Part shown: positions 1-11,300 of the stretch, in pieces
Layout: each line of letters opens with the position of its first letter
How positions within the stretch are numbered: position 1 is the stretch's first letter
Assembly: GCA_037974665.1 (NCBI GenBank)
Contig: CM075777.1
Coordinates: 11,617,001 to 11,681,000 of the forward strand
DNA from: Ehretia macrophylla
Taxonomy: Eukaryota > Streptophyta > Magnoliopsida > Boraginales > Ehretiaceae
DNA: 64,000 nucleotides
Reading direction: 5' to 3'
Translations under genes and position numbers: made by a program
Notes under the pieces: model-generated
Database searches by the model: none
What the model was told of the DNA's origin: nothing
The model's input: the letters and a program-made list of their open reading frames with translations, nothing else

Positions 1-78
1 CTACTCTCTGGCATTCTGCTTCAATATTGCTTCCTCTGCATTCACTAATTTCCCAAAATGTTTTAAGAGTTCTTCAGC
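1..78 (-). pseudogene. Coiled-coil coding remnant, left copy
   Basis: Read on the minus strand, this stretch gives the same 25-residue frame as 6381-6458 (rich in Glu, Lys, Leu and Ala, ending in a stop). It is the duplicate of that fragment and is cut by the window edge. I do not recognise the parent gene. See the entry at 6381-6458 for the description. Confidence 0.2.
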
Positions 79-1964
79 ATTAAATTAAAACAATAAAATT
101 AAAATGTATACAATAATGTAGCTTTGTTTTGATTTCCATGCTTGGTATGATGTAATAAACTTAGAATTCCCATCCTCTAGGTAATCCAGTTCCCCCTAAT
201 TTGAGATTAACCGCTCCTGACAAAACACATAGGATTATCGGAATGAGCTCATTTGTCAAATGACCTGATCCAATTGTCCATTCTATTTAGCTGGAAACGA
301 TGTTTGCAAATAACTTAATTTGTTGTTGCTTGAACACTGCGTATTAATTTTGCATTTCGTTTGAGTAGGCTCTATACATTGTTAATTTAGTTGTTGGTTG
401 TCATTACTATCAGACAATATTTATTTAGGTTGAACACTTATTCATTTATCTTGTTGGCTGTCATTATTTTATGAAACTTATCAAATGCATGAGTTGTTCA
501 AACACCCCTACCTTTTTTTGCTAAGTACTACTTTTTGCTATACCCTATATCAACACTAAAACACTAACAGTCTAATACCTTTTTTGTTTTTTTAAGAAAT
601 TATCTCTAAACCCATTTTTTTTTCTTAGTCTTTTAAACCTTTTTCAATATTAAAACAATAATACTCATTTTTTTACAAAAATCATCACTAAACCCATACT
701 TTTTTGCCAAATAATACTTTTTTTGGCTAAACCCATATCCACACTAAAATACTAGAACACACGCATTTTTACAATAATTTAAAAAATCACTAAACCCTTA
801 TTTTTTTGCTAAGTAATTTTTTTTTTGCTAAATTCATATTGACACTAAAACACTAACATACATTTTTACTGTAATTTTCGGTAAAATCACTATATACATA
901 TATGGATTAAAACAGTAAGCAATTGCATCAAAAAAAAAAAAAAAGGAAAGAAAACGTGTGACTAGTGTTGTCATTCATATTGATTTAATGTGTTTCAACT
1001 GTTAATTTAATTGCATAGAAGAAACAAAAAAAATACGTGTATACTAATACAAGAGTATTTATTTTTGTTTAATGTGTTAAAGTGGGTATTCAATTCTGAA
1101 CTAGAAAAAGAAAAGAAAAAGCATTTAATGAAAAAAGATAAAGAATGAAGAAAAAGAAAAAGCATTTTTTATGATCCAAATTTACAAGAACATTTTTAAT
1201 AGTTGAGATCTCCTCTCATTTTGGATTTGAGAGAGTCCATGACATGAGAGGATCTTCTTCCAAGGTCTGGGACCATTGATCTAGACCTACAGTCGTTGCG
1301 ATGCCCCTTGAGGACTACAATTTGGATAAAATAAAGAAGAAGTATAAGACTATCCTTTATTTTAGATAATTCTTGAAGAGAAAATTGAATTAGCATTGTA
1401 GCAAAAAAGTTAATATATGGGAGAATACTGGTTATATGCTAAATCAATTAGGGGTAAAATGGGTTATGAGTTACAAATTATCAAAGGAACATTGTTATAT
1501 ACCACTATATTTTTATCACCTCAATATTACCTCTTACATGGATACTTAGTTGACATGTTAAAATAATAAACTTTTTAATTTCTCTTTTTTCGTTTAATAT
1601 GCCAACTAATTAGATACATAAAAAGTGATATTTAGATGATAAAAATAAAATAGTATATAACATTCCTCTAATCTCAAAGTTAATGAGAAATGGAAATATG
1701 AGGGATGGGAATGGCAGAAGAGTAATTGGAAACAGAGACCATGAAACTTCTCTAACAGTGTTAATGTGGACAAGGGAATCCGGGTAAAAGTTAAAGTTGC
1801 CGGTTTAGAAAAATGCTATAATTACCTCATAGGGAAAATGATATTATCCAAGAAAAGTAGTGACTGTTGTTAGCAGTTGGCCTTACTCTCATAAAGGAAA
1901 GTGAATATTGTCCTTAACATATTCTATATTTTATTGAAGCATGCTTACCAAGTACCATTAGCAA
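1..1964 (+). promoter_or_regulatory. Upstream region of CYP79 copy 1
   Basis: This is AT-rich non-coding DNA leading to the first exon of the left CYP79 copy. It is almost identical to 6381-8354, the upstream region of the right copy, so it belongs to the tandem duplication, whose left edge lies outside the window. It holds long T-rich stretches with recurring short motifs (aaaccc, acactaaaacactaaca) at about 500-900. At the expected TATA position (about 1924-1932) the left copy reads tctatattttattg, while the right copy has a clean TATATATA. No other gene is convincing here. The small minus-strand reading frame at 1196-1396 is preserved in both copies, but the copies are too alike for that to mean anything. 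Confidence 0.5.
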
Positions 1965-2945
1965 ATGTTATCTACTACTCCAACTTTTGGCTTGATGGAC
2001 TCGATGATTTCCGATTCTATATTGCCCTTATTGTTTGCTTTCCTTCTTGCTTGTCTTTTCATCTCCATAACCATGAAATTGAACATACAAAAAAGAAACA
2101 AGCAACTACCACTACCCCCAGGTCCATCTCCATGGCCAATTGTTGGAAACCTTCCAGAACTCAGAAAAAACAGGCCAGCATACAAATGGATCGATGGCAT
2201 ATTGAAACAACTCTCAACTGACATTGCCTGCATACGTTTAGGCAATGTTCACGTCGTGGCTGTCTCTTCTGCAGAGCTAGCCCGACAGTTTTTGCATGAA
2301 AATGATGCCATATTTGCTTCAAGGCCTCTTACCATGACTTCTGAACATGCAACATACGGGTACTTGACCATGGGACTTTGTCCAGTTGGGCAACAATGGA
2401 AGAAAATGAAAAAGATGTACACTCGGGAATTGATGAGTCCATCAAGACTTCGATGGTCACTTCAGAAGCGAAATGAAGAAGCCGACAACCTTATCAACTT
2501 CATTTATAATCAGTGCAAGGATTCAGATAATGGTGCAGTTGTTGACTTAAGATTAACAGCTCGTCATTATTCTGCAAACGTTGCTCGGAAGATGACTTTC
2601 AATAAGAGATATTTTGGAGAAATTCAAAAAGATGGAGGTCCAGGAGAAGCAGAAAAAGAGTTTGTTGAGGCACTTTTCACTTTGTTAAAGCATATGAGCG
2701 CATTCTGTGCTTCTGATTACCTCCCATGGTTGAGAGTTCTAGATATAGATGGCCATGAGAAGAACGTAAAAAATGCTATGAAAATTTTGACCAAGTACAC
2801 GCATTCAATTATAGATGAAAGGATAAAGAAATGGAAAGATGGACGGAGAGAAGAACCGGATGACCTGCTTGACATTATGATTACGCTCAAGGATGGAAGT
2901 GGGGAACCATTACTAACGATGAATGAAATCAAAGCTCAGTGCATG
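1965..2945 (+). pseudogene. CYP79-family cytochrome P450, copy 1, first exon only
   Basis: This encodes 327 residues, matching the N-terminal 60 percent of a CYP79 amino-acid N-monooxygenase: an ER membrane anchor (about residues 18-36), the proline-rich hinge PPGP at 51-54, and a C-helix at WKKMKK. The C-helix normally reads WxxxR; here Arg is Lys, whereas copy 2 keeps Arg. The frame ends at a good donor, atg|gtaagt, at 2945/2946 in phase 0. No second exon with the ExxR, PERH and Cys-ligand regions is found in the following 3.4 kb, so by itself the copy cannot make a P450. The start at 1965 gives the longest frame; Met11 at 1995 is an equally plausible start. It may be a truncated pseudogene, or an alternative first exon spliced in phase to the exon at 11,183. 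The family call is firm; the state is inferred. Confidence 0.8.
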
Positions 2946-4046
2946 GTAAGTACTAGGGTTTCTTTGGACTAATTTTATTTATCATATTTCTTAAAAATAA
3001 AACAAAATTAATATAGATATTAAACAATAATAAATATAAAAAGTGACTATTTATAATGACAATATAACTTGAGAATAAATATAAAGAGTGCCTATTTAAA
3101 ATGATAGTATAACTTGTTCTCAAAATAATTTCTACAAGGTCTTTGTCTTCTTGAGCTTGGTTTTAGACCATAATCAATAATAACTTTTATAGTTCATGAA
3201 TATCCATTTCTATAATAATAATTTCATAACAAACAAAATATAAACCCTATGTTTTTTTCTCATTCATTCAACAATAATAATATTTTAGTCCTTTAGGATG
3301 ATAAACCCAAAATGTGATTATTGGAGCAATCCCCTTGAAAAGATAAATCTATCATCTTTCTTTTTTTTCCTTCCTAACTTTTACCACATAAACTTAATTC
3401 ATAAACCCAAAACGTAATTCCTAAATTCAAAATCTTAGCTTATTAACAAAGTGCATTTGTACCATATGCCAGCTAATTTCAGTTGTTGGCCACAATCTCT
3501 ATTTTACCAAATCAATATAACTACACATTGGAGACAATAATACAAAATACATTAAATTAAATTTAAAATCAATTATAACATAATACAATAAATTAGAAAA
3601 ATACAAAAACCCTAAATACAGTAAATTAAAAAGAAATAATACAATAATACACAAATCCTAAATTACAACAATACATTAAATTAAAACGCAATAATACATA
3701 AACCCTAAATAAAGTAAATTAAAAAAACTACAGTAAAAAAAAAAAAGGAAACACAACAAATTTTAAAAAAATTACAATGAATAAAAAAGTAAAAAAAACA
3801 AAACAAAAATTACTAACTAAAACTGTATATATATACTTATTTTATATACATATATGTACATAAAATAAACAATAAAAATAAATATCTAACGTATGTGTGG
3901 CGGCGGCAGAGATGGAGATAGAGGTTGCAACATCGGAGGTGAGAGATGAAGATGTGGTGGTCGCGGAGATGGAGGCGTAGATGCTGTAGAGATGGATAAT
4001 CACTGGGAGGGGGAAATGAAAAGGGTAAAAAATGTAACTCTTGCGG
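2946..4046. other. AT-rich non-coding DNA after copy 1 exon 1
   Basis: The region starts with a splice donor and is otherwise unassigned. Between about 3540 and 3760 it has degenerate repeats of a unit resembling aatacataaaccctaaata followed by agtaaattaaaa. From about 3890 to 4010 there is a short G-rich patch (gatggagatagagg type). Nothing matches the second exon of the right copy or its intron, so the homology between the two CYP79 units stops at the donor. Confidence 0.5.
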
Positions 4047-4771
4047 CACTATGAAAAAAAAATTATCGGGCTAGGTGACGGTTATTCAGACCGTTGCCTA
4101 GACCCTATTAATCTTTTAAAATTAATAAACATCGTCGCTAAACCATCACCAACGACGAAAACTTAGTGACGACTATTGAACCATTAGCAATATAATTAAA
4201 AATTCAAAAGACCACATCCAAGTTATTGCCAGTACACAATAGATTAGTGACGGCTATTACATTTAAGAGCGGTATAATTGAAAATTCAAAAGACCATCGC
4301 CAAGTTGTCACTGTTGCGTGATAGATTAGCGACGACAGCTTCTATATTCAAAAGTGGAATTTTTTATGTCAATCTCGATCAAATGTGAAACCATCACAAA
4401 TGTATCGCGAATTAGTGATAACTTTGTGACAATTCAAAAATTAACTCGTGGTAGCCTTCTTTATTTCGCCGATGTCGCCAATTCGTCACTGATATGCGAG
4501 AACTCAAAGACTGCTTTTACATGTTAGAGCGGGAAATTAGTTGTCGTCACAAACTCATTGCCACTTGGGGATGAATTAGTGACGATCAGTAATTGTCGTC
4601 ACTATTTGGTCATTACTAGTCGTCACTAATTCATCGCGTATTGGTCGCTATTTTTGGCGCCAAATTTTGCTGCCCAAGGTCATCACCATTTGTCGTTTGT
4701 TCGTAGCTATAGGCGATGATTTTTAGGTCGGCTCTAGATAGCTGTCGCCTATTACAGTTTTTCTTGTCGTG
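4047..4771. mobile_element. Non-autonomous CACTA-like DNA transposon
   Basis: The left end reads CACTATGAAAAAAAAATTA. The right end, read on the other strand, is CACGACAAGAAAAACTG. Both resemble the CACTA/En-Spm terminal motif (CACTACAAGAAAAA type). The 725-bp interior is full of short sub-terminal repeats in both orientations, such as tagtgacg and cgtcgcta, as expected for CACTA elements, which bind their transposase there. There is no transposase coding. The 3-bp flanks (cgg left, att right) do not match, so the target duplication has decayed or one end is off by a few bases. Confidence 0.55.
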
Positions 4772-5050
4772 ATTCGACAATTCCGCTTTGTTGACAGTTT
4801 CCCAATCGCTTCCTTGGCCAGTAAGATAATTCATAGGAATTAAAAATTTTAATTTTTGGAAAAATATTAAAAATTAGTGGAGACCGTCCACGTTTTGCAA
4901 AAAAAGTATAGGGAATTTATTATTAAGACAGATATATCATATTAAAAAATATTTGACATTCATACAAACAAATTTTACTAAATTAACCTGCTTTGTGTAA
5001 TTTTCCAAAAAAAACAAAAAAGAATTTTGTAATTTTGATTTGTTGAATGT
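4772..5050. other. Unassigned AT-rich spacer
   Basis: This is AT-rich sequence between the CACTA-like element and the local repeats. I see no coding frame, terminal repeat or RNA gene. Confidence 0.4.
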
Positions 5051-5470
5051 GATTGCGGTGCTTTTCTAAAGATGGCATTGGAGTTGCTGGTGATATATAT
5101 GCTAGGAGGGATTTTTAGTTTTATTTTTATTTTTATTTTTTTGGGTCAAATTTATTCTGATTTGTGATGGCGGTGCTTTTCTAAAGATGGCATTGGAGTT
5201 GCTAGTGATATATATGCTAGGAGGGAATTCATTTTTTTTTTTTGGCAGGTATCCTAGGAGGGATTTGAAGTTACTGATTGTACTAGTTTGGACTCATTGA
5301 TCAATTATTGCTTGGCAGATGTGTAACCTGAGGAGAGATTTGAAGTTACTGATTGTACTAGTTTGGACTCATCGATCAATTATTGGTTGGTAAATGGTAG
5401 ATGTCTATACCATGCGAGGGATTTGAAGTTAGTGGTTGTTCTGGTTTGGACTCTTTGATCAATTATTAAT
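5051..5470. repeat. Two sets of local tandem duplications
   Basis: A block beginning near gcggtgcttttctaaagatg occurs at about 5051-5111 and again at 5165-5226. Next to it, a second block (motif ggatttgaagttactgattg, then gtttggactcattgatc) occurs three times, at about 5254-5312, 5332-5391 and 5416-5470, with divergence rising in the last copy. The units are 55-65 bp with variable spacers. There is no coding function; stepwise local duplication is the simplest reading. Confidence 0.75.
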
Positions 5471-6380
5471 TAATAGTTGGGATCTGGACAATTGATGAAA
5501 TGATCAATTATTGTGTCCAAGGACGAAAAATTCATCAATTTATCATCTGTTTTTCACATCCACACATATATCCTTTTTTTTTTTTTTGTCACTTCCTTCA
5601 ACTATTTCACAGTGTGTCCCATAATTTTCCATGTTGGGCTACATGGCTGCTCACCTGGCCTATCTCCACAGTTGCCTTACTTCTTCGATTGAGACTAATC
5701 TCGATATCTATAGGAACAAAATGATTTTCCACAATCTTTTATTTGTTCATATTTTTAATAATGGACTAATTGTATATTGCTTCAAAAAAATTGGAGTGAG
5801 CCTTTTTTTTTTTGTTTTTTGTTTTTATTTTTTGGATTTTTTTTGGTTTAACTTGAATCGCAAACAATTACCACGATTCACTGTGATTCAGTGATCGATT
5901 CACTAACTAATTTGAATCGATTTTTGTGCAAATCGAATCGAATCGTACGATTTCGAAAACAATGATCCCAAGTGCACAAGATTTCAGCATGTCAAATAAT
6001 TTAATGGTGTAAGAGCTTGCACTTCCAGTAATCGAACACCAAAATGGGTTGGCAAAACTAGAAAAATTAAACTTACCCTATGAGTAAGTCAAGTTGCTCG
6101 AGTATTGCTTTAAAGTCTAATGTTGTTGTGACTATGCTAATTAGGTAAACATGTTCGCATAATGTAAGAATGAAGAGAACAACTTGTCAATGCTAATTAT
6201 AATACGACTATAGTCTTACCTGAGAGGGATTATCCACCTTAGGAATTGAAATGATGATAGTAGAATTGGCCTCCTAACAATATATCCACTTCCTAATCAG
6301 TAACAGGATTAGCCAAGAGCTCAATGTTCTCCATAGTGTTTTGTCTTCTGCATTCTGCTTTAAGAGTTTGTCTTCACTCT
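5471..6380. other. Unassigned intergenic DNA before the right duplication unit
   Basis: This stretch contains T-rich runs, a short cluster of aatcg-type motifs at about 5860-5960 with partial inverted symmetry, and AT-rich filler. No exon of copy 1 is recognisable. The duplicated block restarts at 6381. Confidence 0.35.
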
Positions 6381-6458
6381 CTACTCTCTGGCATTCTGCT
6401 TCAATATTGCTTCCTCTGCATTCACTAATTTCCCAAAATGTTTTAAGAGTTCTTCAGC
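6381..6458 (-). pseudogene. Short coiled-coil coding remnant, origin unknown
   Basis: On the minus strand, 6458 down to 6381 reads AEELLKHFGKLVNAEEAILK followed by QNARE and a stop. Just beyond, in another frame, a similar segment (ESEDKLLKQNAEDKTLW) appears, as if one helical coding region had been broken. The composition (Glu, Lys, Leu, Asn, Ala) suggests a coiled coil. A duplicate lies at 1-78. I cannot name the parent gene, and chance is possible because the stretch is short. Confidence 0.22.
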
Positions 6459-8303
6459 ATTAAATTAAAACAATAAAATTAAAATGTATACAATAATGTA
6501 GCTTGTTTTGATTTCCATGCTTGGTATGATGTAATAAACTTAGAATTCCCATCCTCTAGGTAATCCAGTTCCGCGTAATTTGAGATTAACCGCTCCTGAC
6601 AAAACACATAGGATTATCGGAATGAGCTCATTTGTCAAATGACCTGATCCAATTGTCCATTCTATTTAGCTGGAAACGATGTTTGCAAATAACTTAATTT
6701 GTTGTTGCTTGAACACTGCGTATTAATTTTGCATTTCGTTTGAGTAGGCTCTATACATTGTTAATTTAGTTGTTGGTTGTCATTACTATCAGACAATATT
6801 TATTTAGGTTGAACACTTATTCATTTATCTTGTTGGCTGTCATTATTTTATGAAACTTATCAAATGCATGAGTTGTTCAAACACCCCTACCTTTTTTTGC
6901 TAAGTACTACTTTTTGCTATACCCTATATCAACACTAAAACACTAACAGTCTAATATCTTTTTTGTTTTTTTAAGAAATTATCTCTAAACCCATTTTTTT
7001 TCTTAGTCTTTTAAACCTTTTTCAATATTAAAACAATAATACTCATTTTTTTACAAAAATCATCACTAAACCCATACTTTTTTTGCCAAATAATACTTTT
7101 TTTGGCTAAACCCATATCCACACTAAAATACTAGAACACACGCATTTTTACAATAATTTAAAAAATCACTAAACCCTTATTTTTTTGCTAAGTAATTTTT
7201 TTTTGTTGCTAAATTCATATTGACACTAAAACACTAACATACATTTTTACTGTAATTTTCGATAAAATCACTATATACATATATGGATTAAAACAGTAAG
7301 CAATTGCATCAAAAAAAAAAAAAAAAGGAAAGAAAACGTGTGACTAGTGTTGTCATTCATATTGATTTAATGTGTTTCAACTGTTAATTTAATTGCATAG
7401 AAGAACCAAAAAAATACGTGTATACTAATACAAGATCATTTATTTTTATTTAATGTGTTAAGGTGGGTATTCAATTCTGAACTAGAAAAAGAAAAGAAAA
7501 AGCATTTAATGAAAAAAAAATAAAGAATGAGGAGAGAGACAAAGCAATTTTAATGGTTCAGATTCACAAGAGCATTTTTAATGGTTCAGATCTCCTCTCA
7601 TTTTGGATTTGAGAGAGTCCATGACATGAGAGGATCTTCTTCCAAGGTCTGGGACCATTGATCTAGACCTACAGTCGTTGCGATACCCCTTGAGGACTAC
7701 AATTTGGATAAAATAAAGAAGTATAAGACTATCCTTTATTTTAGATAATTCTTGAAGAGAAAATTGAATTAGCATTGTAGCAAAAAAGTTAATATATGGG
7801 AGAATACTGGTTATATGCTAAATCAATTAGGGGTAAAATGGGTTATGAGTTACAAATTATCAAAGGAGCATTGTTATATACCACTATATTTTTATCACGC
7901 AAATATCACCTCTTATATGGATACTTAGTTGACATACTAAAATAACAAACTTTTTAATTTCTCTTTTTTCGTTTAGTATGCCAACTAATTAGATACATAA
8001 AAAGTAGTATTTGGATGATAAAAATAAAATGGTATATAACATTCCTCTAATCTCAAAGTTAATGAGAAATGGAAATATGAGGGATCGGAATGGCAGAAGA
8101 GTAATTGGAAACAGAGACCATGAAACTTCTCTAACAGTGTTAATGTGGACAAGGGAATCCGGGTAAAAGTTAAAGTTGCGGGTTCAGAAAAATGCTATAA
8201 TTACCTCATAGGGAAAATGATATTATCCAAGAAAAGTAGTGACTGTTGTTAGCAGTTGGCCTTACACTCATAAAGGAAAGTGAATATTGTCCTTAACATA
8301 TTC
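6459..8303 (+). promoter_or_regulatory. Upstream region of CYP79 copy 2
   Basis: This AT-rich upstream DNA closely matches the left unit. It carries the same T-rich motif clusters at about 6890-7270 and the same small minus-strand frame at 7578-7775. No transposon ends were recognised. The strong conservation between copies comes from the recent duplication or conversion, so it does not by itself point to regulatory constraint. Confidence 0.4.
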
Positions 8304-8311
8304 TATATATA
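8304..8311 (+). promoter_or_regulatory. Probable TATA box of CYP79 copy 2
   Basis: TATATATA followed by gag lies 44 bp before the ATG at 8355 and 74 bp before the next in-frame ATG at 8385. This spacing would put the transcription start near 8335-8342, giving a very short leader to the first ATG. The left copy has lost this exact box through an 11-bp length difference and keeps only tatattttatt. Confidence 0.5.
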
Positions 8312-8354
8312 GAGCATTGATCATTGAAGCATGCTTACCAAGTACCATTAGCAA

Positions 8355-11300
8355 ATGTTATCTACTACTCCAACTTTTGGCTTGATGGACTCGATGATTT
8401 CCGATTCTATATTGCCCTTATTGTTTGCTTTCCTTCTTGGTTGTCTTTTCATCTCCATAACCATGAAATTGAACATACAAAAAAGAAACAAGCAACTACC
8501 ACTACCCCCAGGTCCATCTCCATGGCCAATTGTTGGAAACCTTCCAGAACTCAGAAAAAACAGGCCAGCATACAAATGGATCGATGGCATATTGAAACAA
8601 CTCTCAACTGACATTGCCTGCATACGTTTAGGCAATGTTCACGTCGTGGCTGTCTCTTCTGCAGAGCTAGCCCGACAGTTTTTGCATGAAAATGATGCCA
8701 TATTTGCTTCAAGGCCTCTTACCATGACTTCTGAACATGCAACATACGGATACTTGACCATGGGACTTTGTCCAGTTGGACAACAATGGAAGAAAATGAG
8801 AAAGATGTACACTCGTGAATTGATGAGTCCATCAAGGCTTCGATGGTCACTTCAGAAGCGAAATGAAGAAGCCGATTACCTTGTCAACTTCATTTATAAT
8901 CAGTGCAAGGATTCAGATGGTGCAGTTGTTGACTTAAGATTAGCAGTTCGTCATTATTCTGCCAATGTTGCTCGGAGGATGACTTTCAATAAGAGATATT
9001 TTGGGGAAATTCAAAAAGATGGAGGTCCAGGAGAAGTAGAGAAAGAGTTCGTTGAGGCGCTTTTCGTTGTGTTAAAGTATATGAACGCATTTTGCGTTTC
9101 TGATTACCTCCCATGGCTGAGAATTCTCGATGTAGATGGCCATGAGAAGATTGTGAAAAATGCTATGAAAGTTCTGACGAAGTACACTGATCCAATTATA
9201 CATGAAAGAATAAAGCAATGGAAGGAAGGAAAGAGAGGAGAGCCGGACGACTTTCTTGACATTTTGATTTCCCTCAAAGGTGCAACCGGGAAACCATTAC
9301 TAACAATCAATGAGATCAAAGCTCAGTGTATCGTAAGTATTATATAGGTGACATTTATGCAACTTAAGTTTCCATTCATCCCAAATTACCATCATAACTG
9401 TTACTTTTTCGCTCTATTAATGTTCCAAATCACAGGCTAAACTAAAATGTTTAGGTCTTCAAAAATGGGAACAAATAGTAAAGATGTGCTCATACCACTA
9501 TAAGAAAAATTGAAATCGACGATGGTCAATTTCCGTCGCTGATTAGTCTTTTTTGGGAAAGGCGATAAAAATTAACCCAAAACGAAAGTTTTAAATATGT
9601 ATTTTTCTCTTAACTTACCTGATTCATGCATTAATATATAGTGTTAAAACACGAAACTTGTAATTTTGACTAATCCTAGTATGTAATTTGACAGTCTCAT
9701 GGTCAATCCTGTAGATCCGAGTGCACATAGTATGAAGCCTGCCAAGTGTTGATGAGTGTAGATCTCAATTGGCTTTTAAGATTCGTTTAGGGCTAGCATA
9801 GAAATACCTTAAATAGAATAAACAGAATTAGACTCCATAATTGACCAACCAATAAATAAAAGACGCATCTCAACCATGTGCCACTATTGGATACATATAA
9901 TACGCACATTCATGAATGTATCTCTTAAATAAAGATTCTGTCTATTATAAATTGATTCTTATTCCTAGCACACTTTCGTGGATGGTTTAAAGATTTACTT
10001 CTATTAGTTTTCACTATAGAACCATGAAAGGCAGCTAATATCATTAAGTTATGCGATTCGCAAGTCGTAAGAGATCAGACTAAAATTTCCATGTAAATTC
10101 ACTTGCACAATATTAGGGCAAATTGGACAAATAGTCCCTATTGTTTATAAATTTTGGACAAATATTTGCTATTGTTTCAAAAGTCACATGGTTAGTCCAT
10201 ATTATTTGTAAAAGTCTCACCGCTAGTCTTCATTGTTTCAAAAGTCACACAATTAGTCTCTATTATTTGTAAAAGTCTCACTATTAGTCCCCCACTGTTT
10301 GTAAATATCTCACAATTAGTCCCTACCATCAATTGACTGTTAAAAAATTAACAGAAAAATAACTGTTTGTGTTAAATTACCTTATTACCCTTGATTTAAT
10401 TACAAAAATTACATAAGTACCCTTATTATTTAATTAGAATTTTTTTTTTTTTTTGCTCTTCTTTTTCGTCAACCTTCCACCACCAAACACACCCCACTAC
10501 CACCTAACCACCGCCACCCCTACTCATCTTTCCACCACCAACGGCCAACCACACACCGCACACACACACACAAACACACGACACACGCACACACACGACG
10601 GGTGGGGATAGAGTTGGGGTTGGTGGTGATGGGTGGGGATGGGGATGGGGTTGGTGGTGATGGTGGGGAAGGGAATGGGGGTGGGGGTCACAAGTAGGGA
10701 TGGGAATGGGGGTGAGGGTCACAGGTGGAGGTGGGGGTGGGGGTGGGTGGCGCAGGAGGGGATGGGGGGTGTGGGAGAAGATGGAAAAAAATTAAAAAAT
10801 AATATATTATCCAAAAAAAGAAATTTTTTATAAAAGGACTATTATGCCCCTGAAATCTGTTAAATTTTTAATGGTCAGTTAAGATTAGAGACTAAATGAA
10901 ACACTTTTTAAACAATAGGGACTAATAGTGAGGCTTTGCAAACAATAGGGACTAATGGTAAAATTTTTGAAAACAATGATAACCAATAGTGAGACTTTTA
11001 CAAATAATAGGGACTAATCACGTGACTTTTAAAATAATGAGGATTATTTGTCCAAAATTTATAAACAGTAGAGACTATTTATCCAATTTGCCCTACAATA
11101 TTATTATTTTTATTATTGTTCTACTCTATATTGTATACCCATAAAGTGCTATTGATTCAAACTACTACTTGATACTCGACAGGAGCTTTTCTTCCCATCT
11201 GACAATCCTTCAAATGCCGTGGAATGGATTATGGCAGAAATGATCAACCAACCGAATGTCCTCCAAGAGGCGACAAAAGAAATCGATAGGGTGGTTGGAA

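Larger units (their letters stand above)
1..2945 (+). repeat. Tandem duplication, left unit
   Basis: Base 1 matches base 6381, and the match continues through the CYP79 first exon to its splice donor (2945 against 9332). Beyond the donor the two units no longer align by eye. From 1 to about 2480 the units differ by only a few percent. From about 2485 to 2945 they differ by roughly 13 percent (my count: about 62 changes in 460 bases), so the duplication is a mosaic. The left end is outside the window. Confidence 0.85.
6381..9332 (+). repeat. Tandem duplication, right unit
   Basis: This is the partner of 1-2945. It includes the same upstream region and the CYP79 first exon. Relative to the left unit it has a longer segment between the TATA box and the start (about 11 bp), a 3-bp deletion inside the exon, and a sharp rise in divergence from about 8870 onward. 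Confidence 0.85.
9333..11182 (+). other. Intron of CYP79 copy 2
   Basis: This is a 1850-bp intron with GTAAGT donor and CAG acceptor, at the position where CYP79 genes commonly carry their single intron, just before the DNPSN segment. More than half is transposon: a CACTA end remnant near 9496 and a 980-bp long-TIR element at 10,115-11,094. The rest is AT-rich and unassigned. Confidence 0.8.

Noticed and set aside
1196-1396. 66-residue minus-strand frame repeated at 7578-7775
   Set aside because: Its preservation is explained by the recent tandem duplication. It has no recognisable domain.
1901-2245. Other frames overlapping the CYP79 first exon start on both strands
   Set aside because: They are shadows of the P450 frame, which has clear family motifs.
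3600-3720. aaaccctaaa motifs that look telomere-like
   Set aside because: Only isolated, irregular occurrences within an AT-rich repeat; no tandem CCCTAAA array.
10504-10833. His/Pro-rich and Gly-rich frames in the CYP79 intron
   Set aside because: They are translations of the simple-sequence core of the long-TIR transposon.
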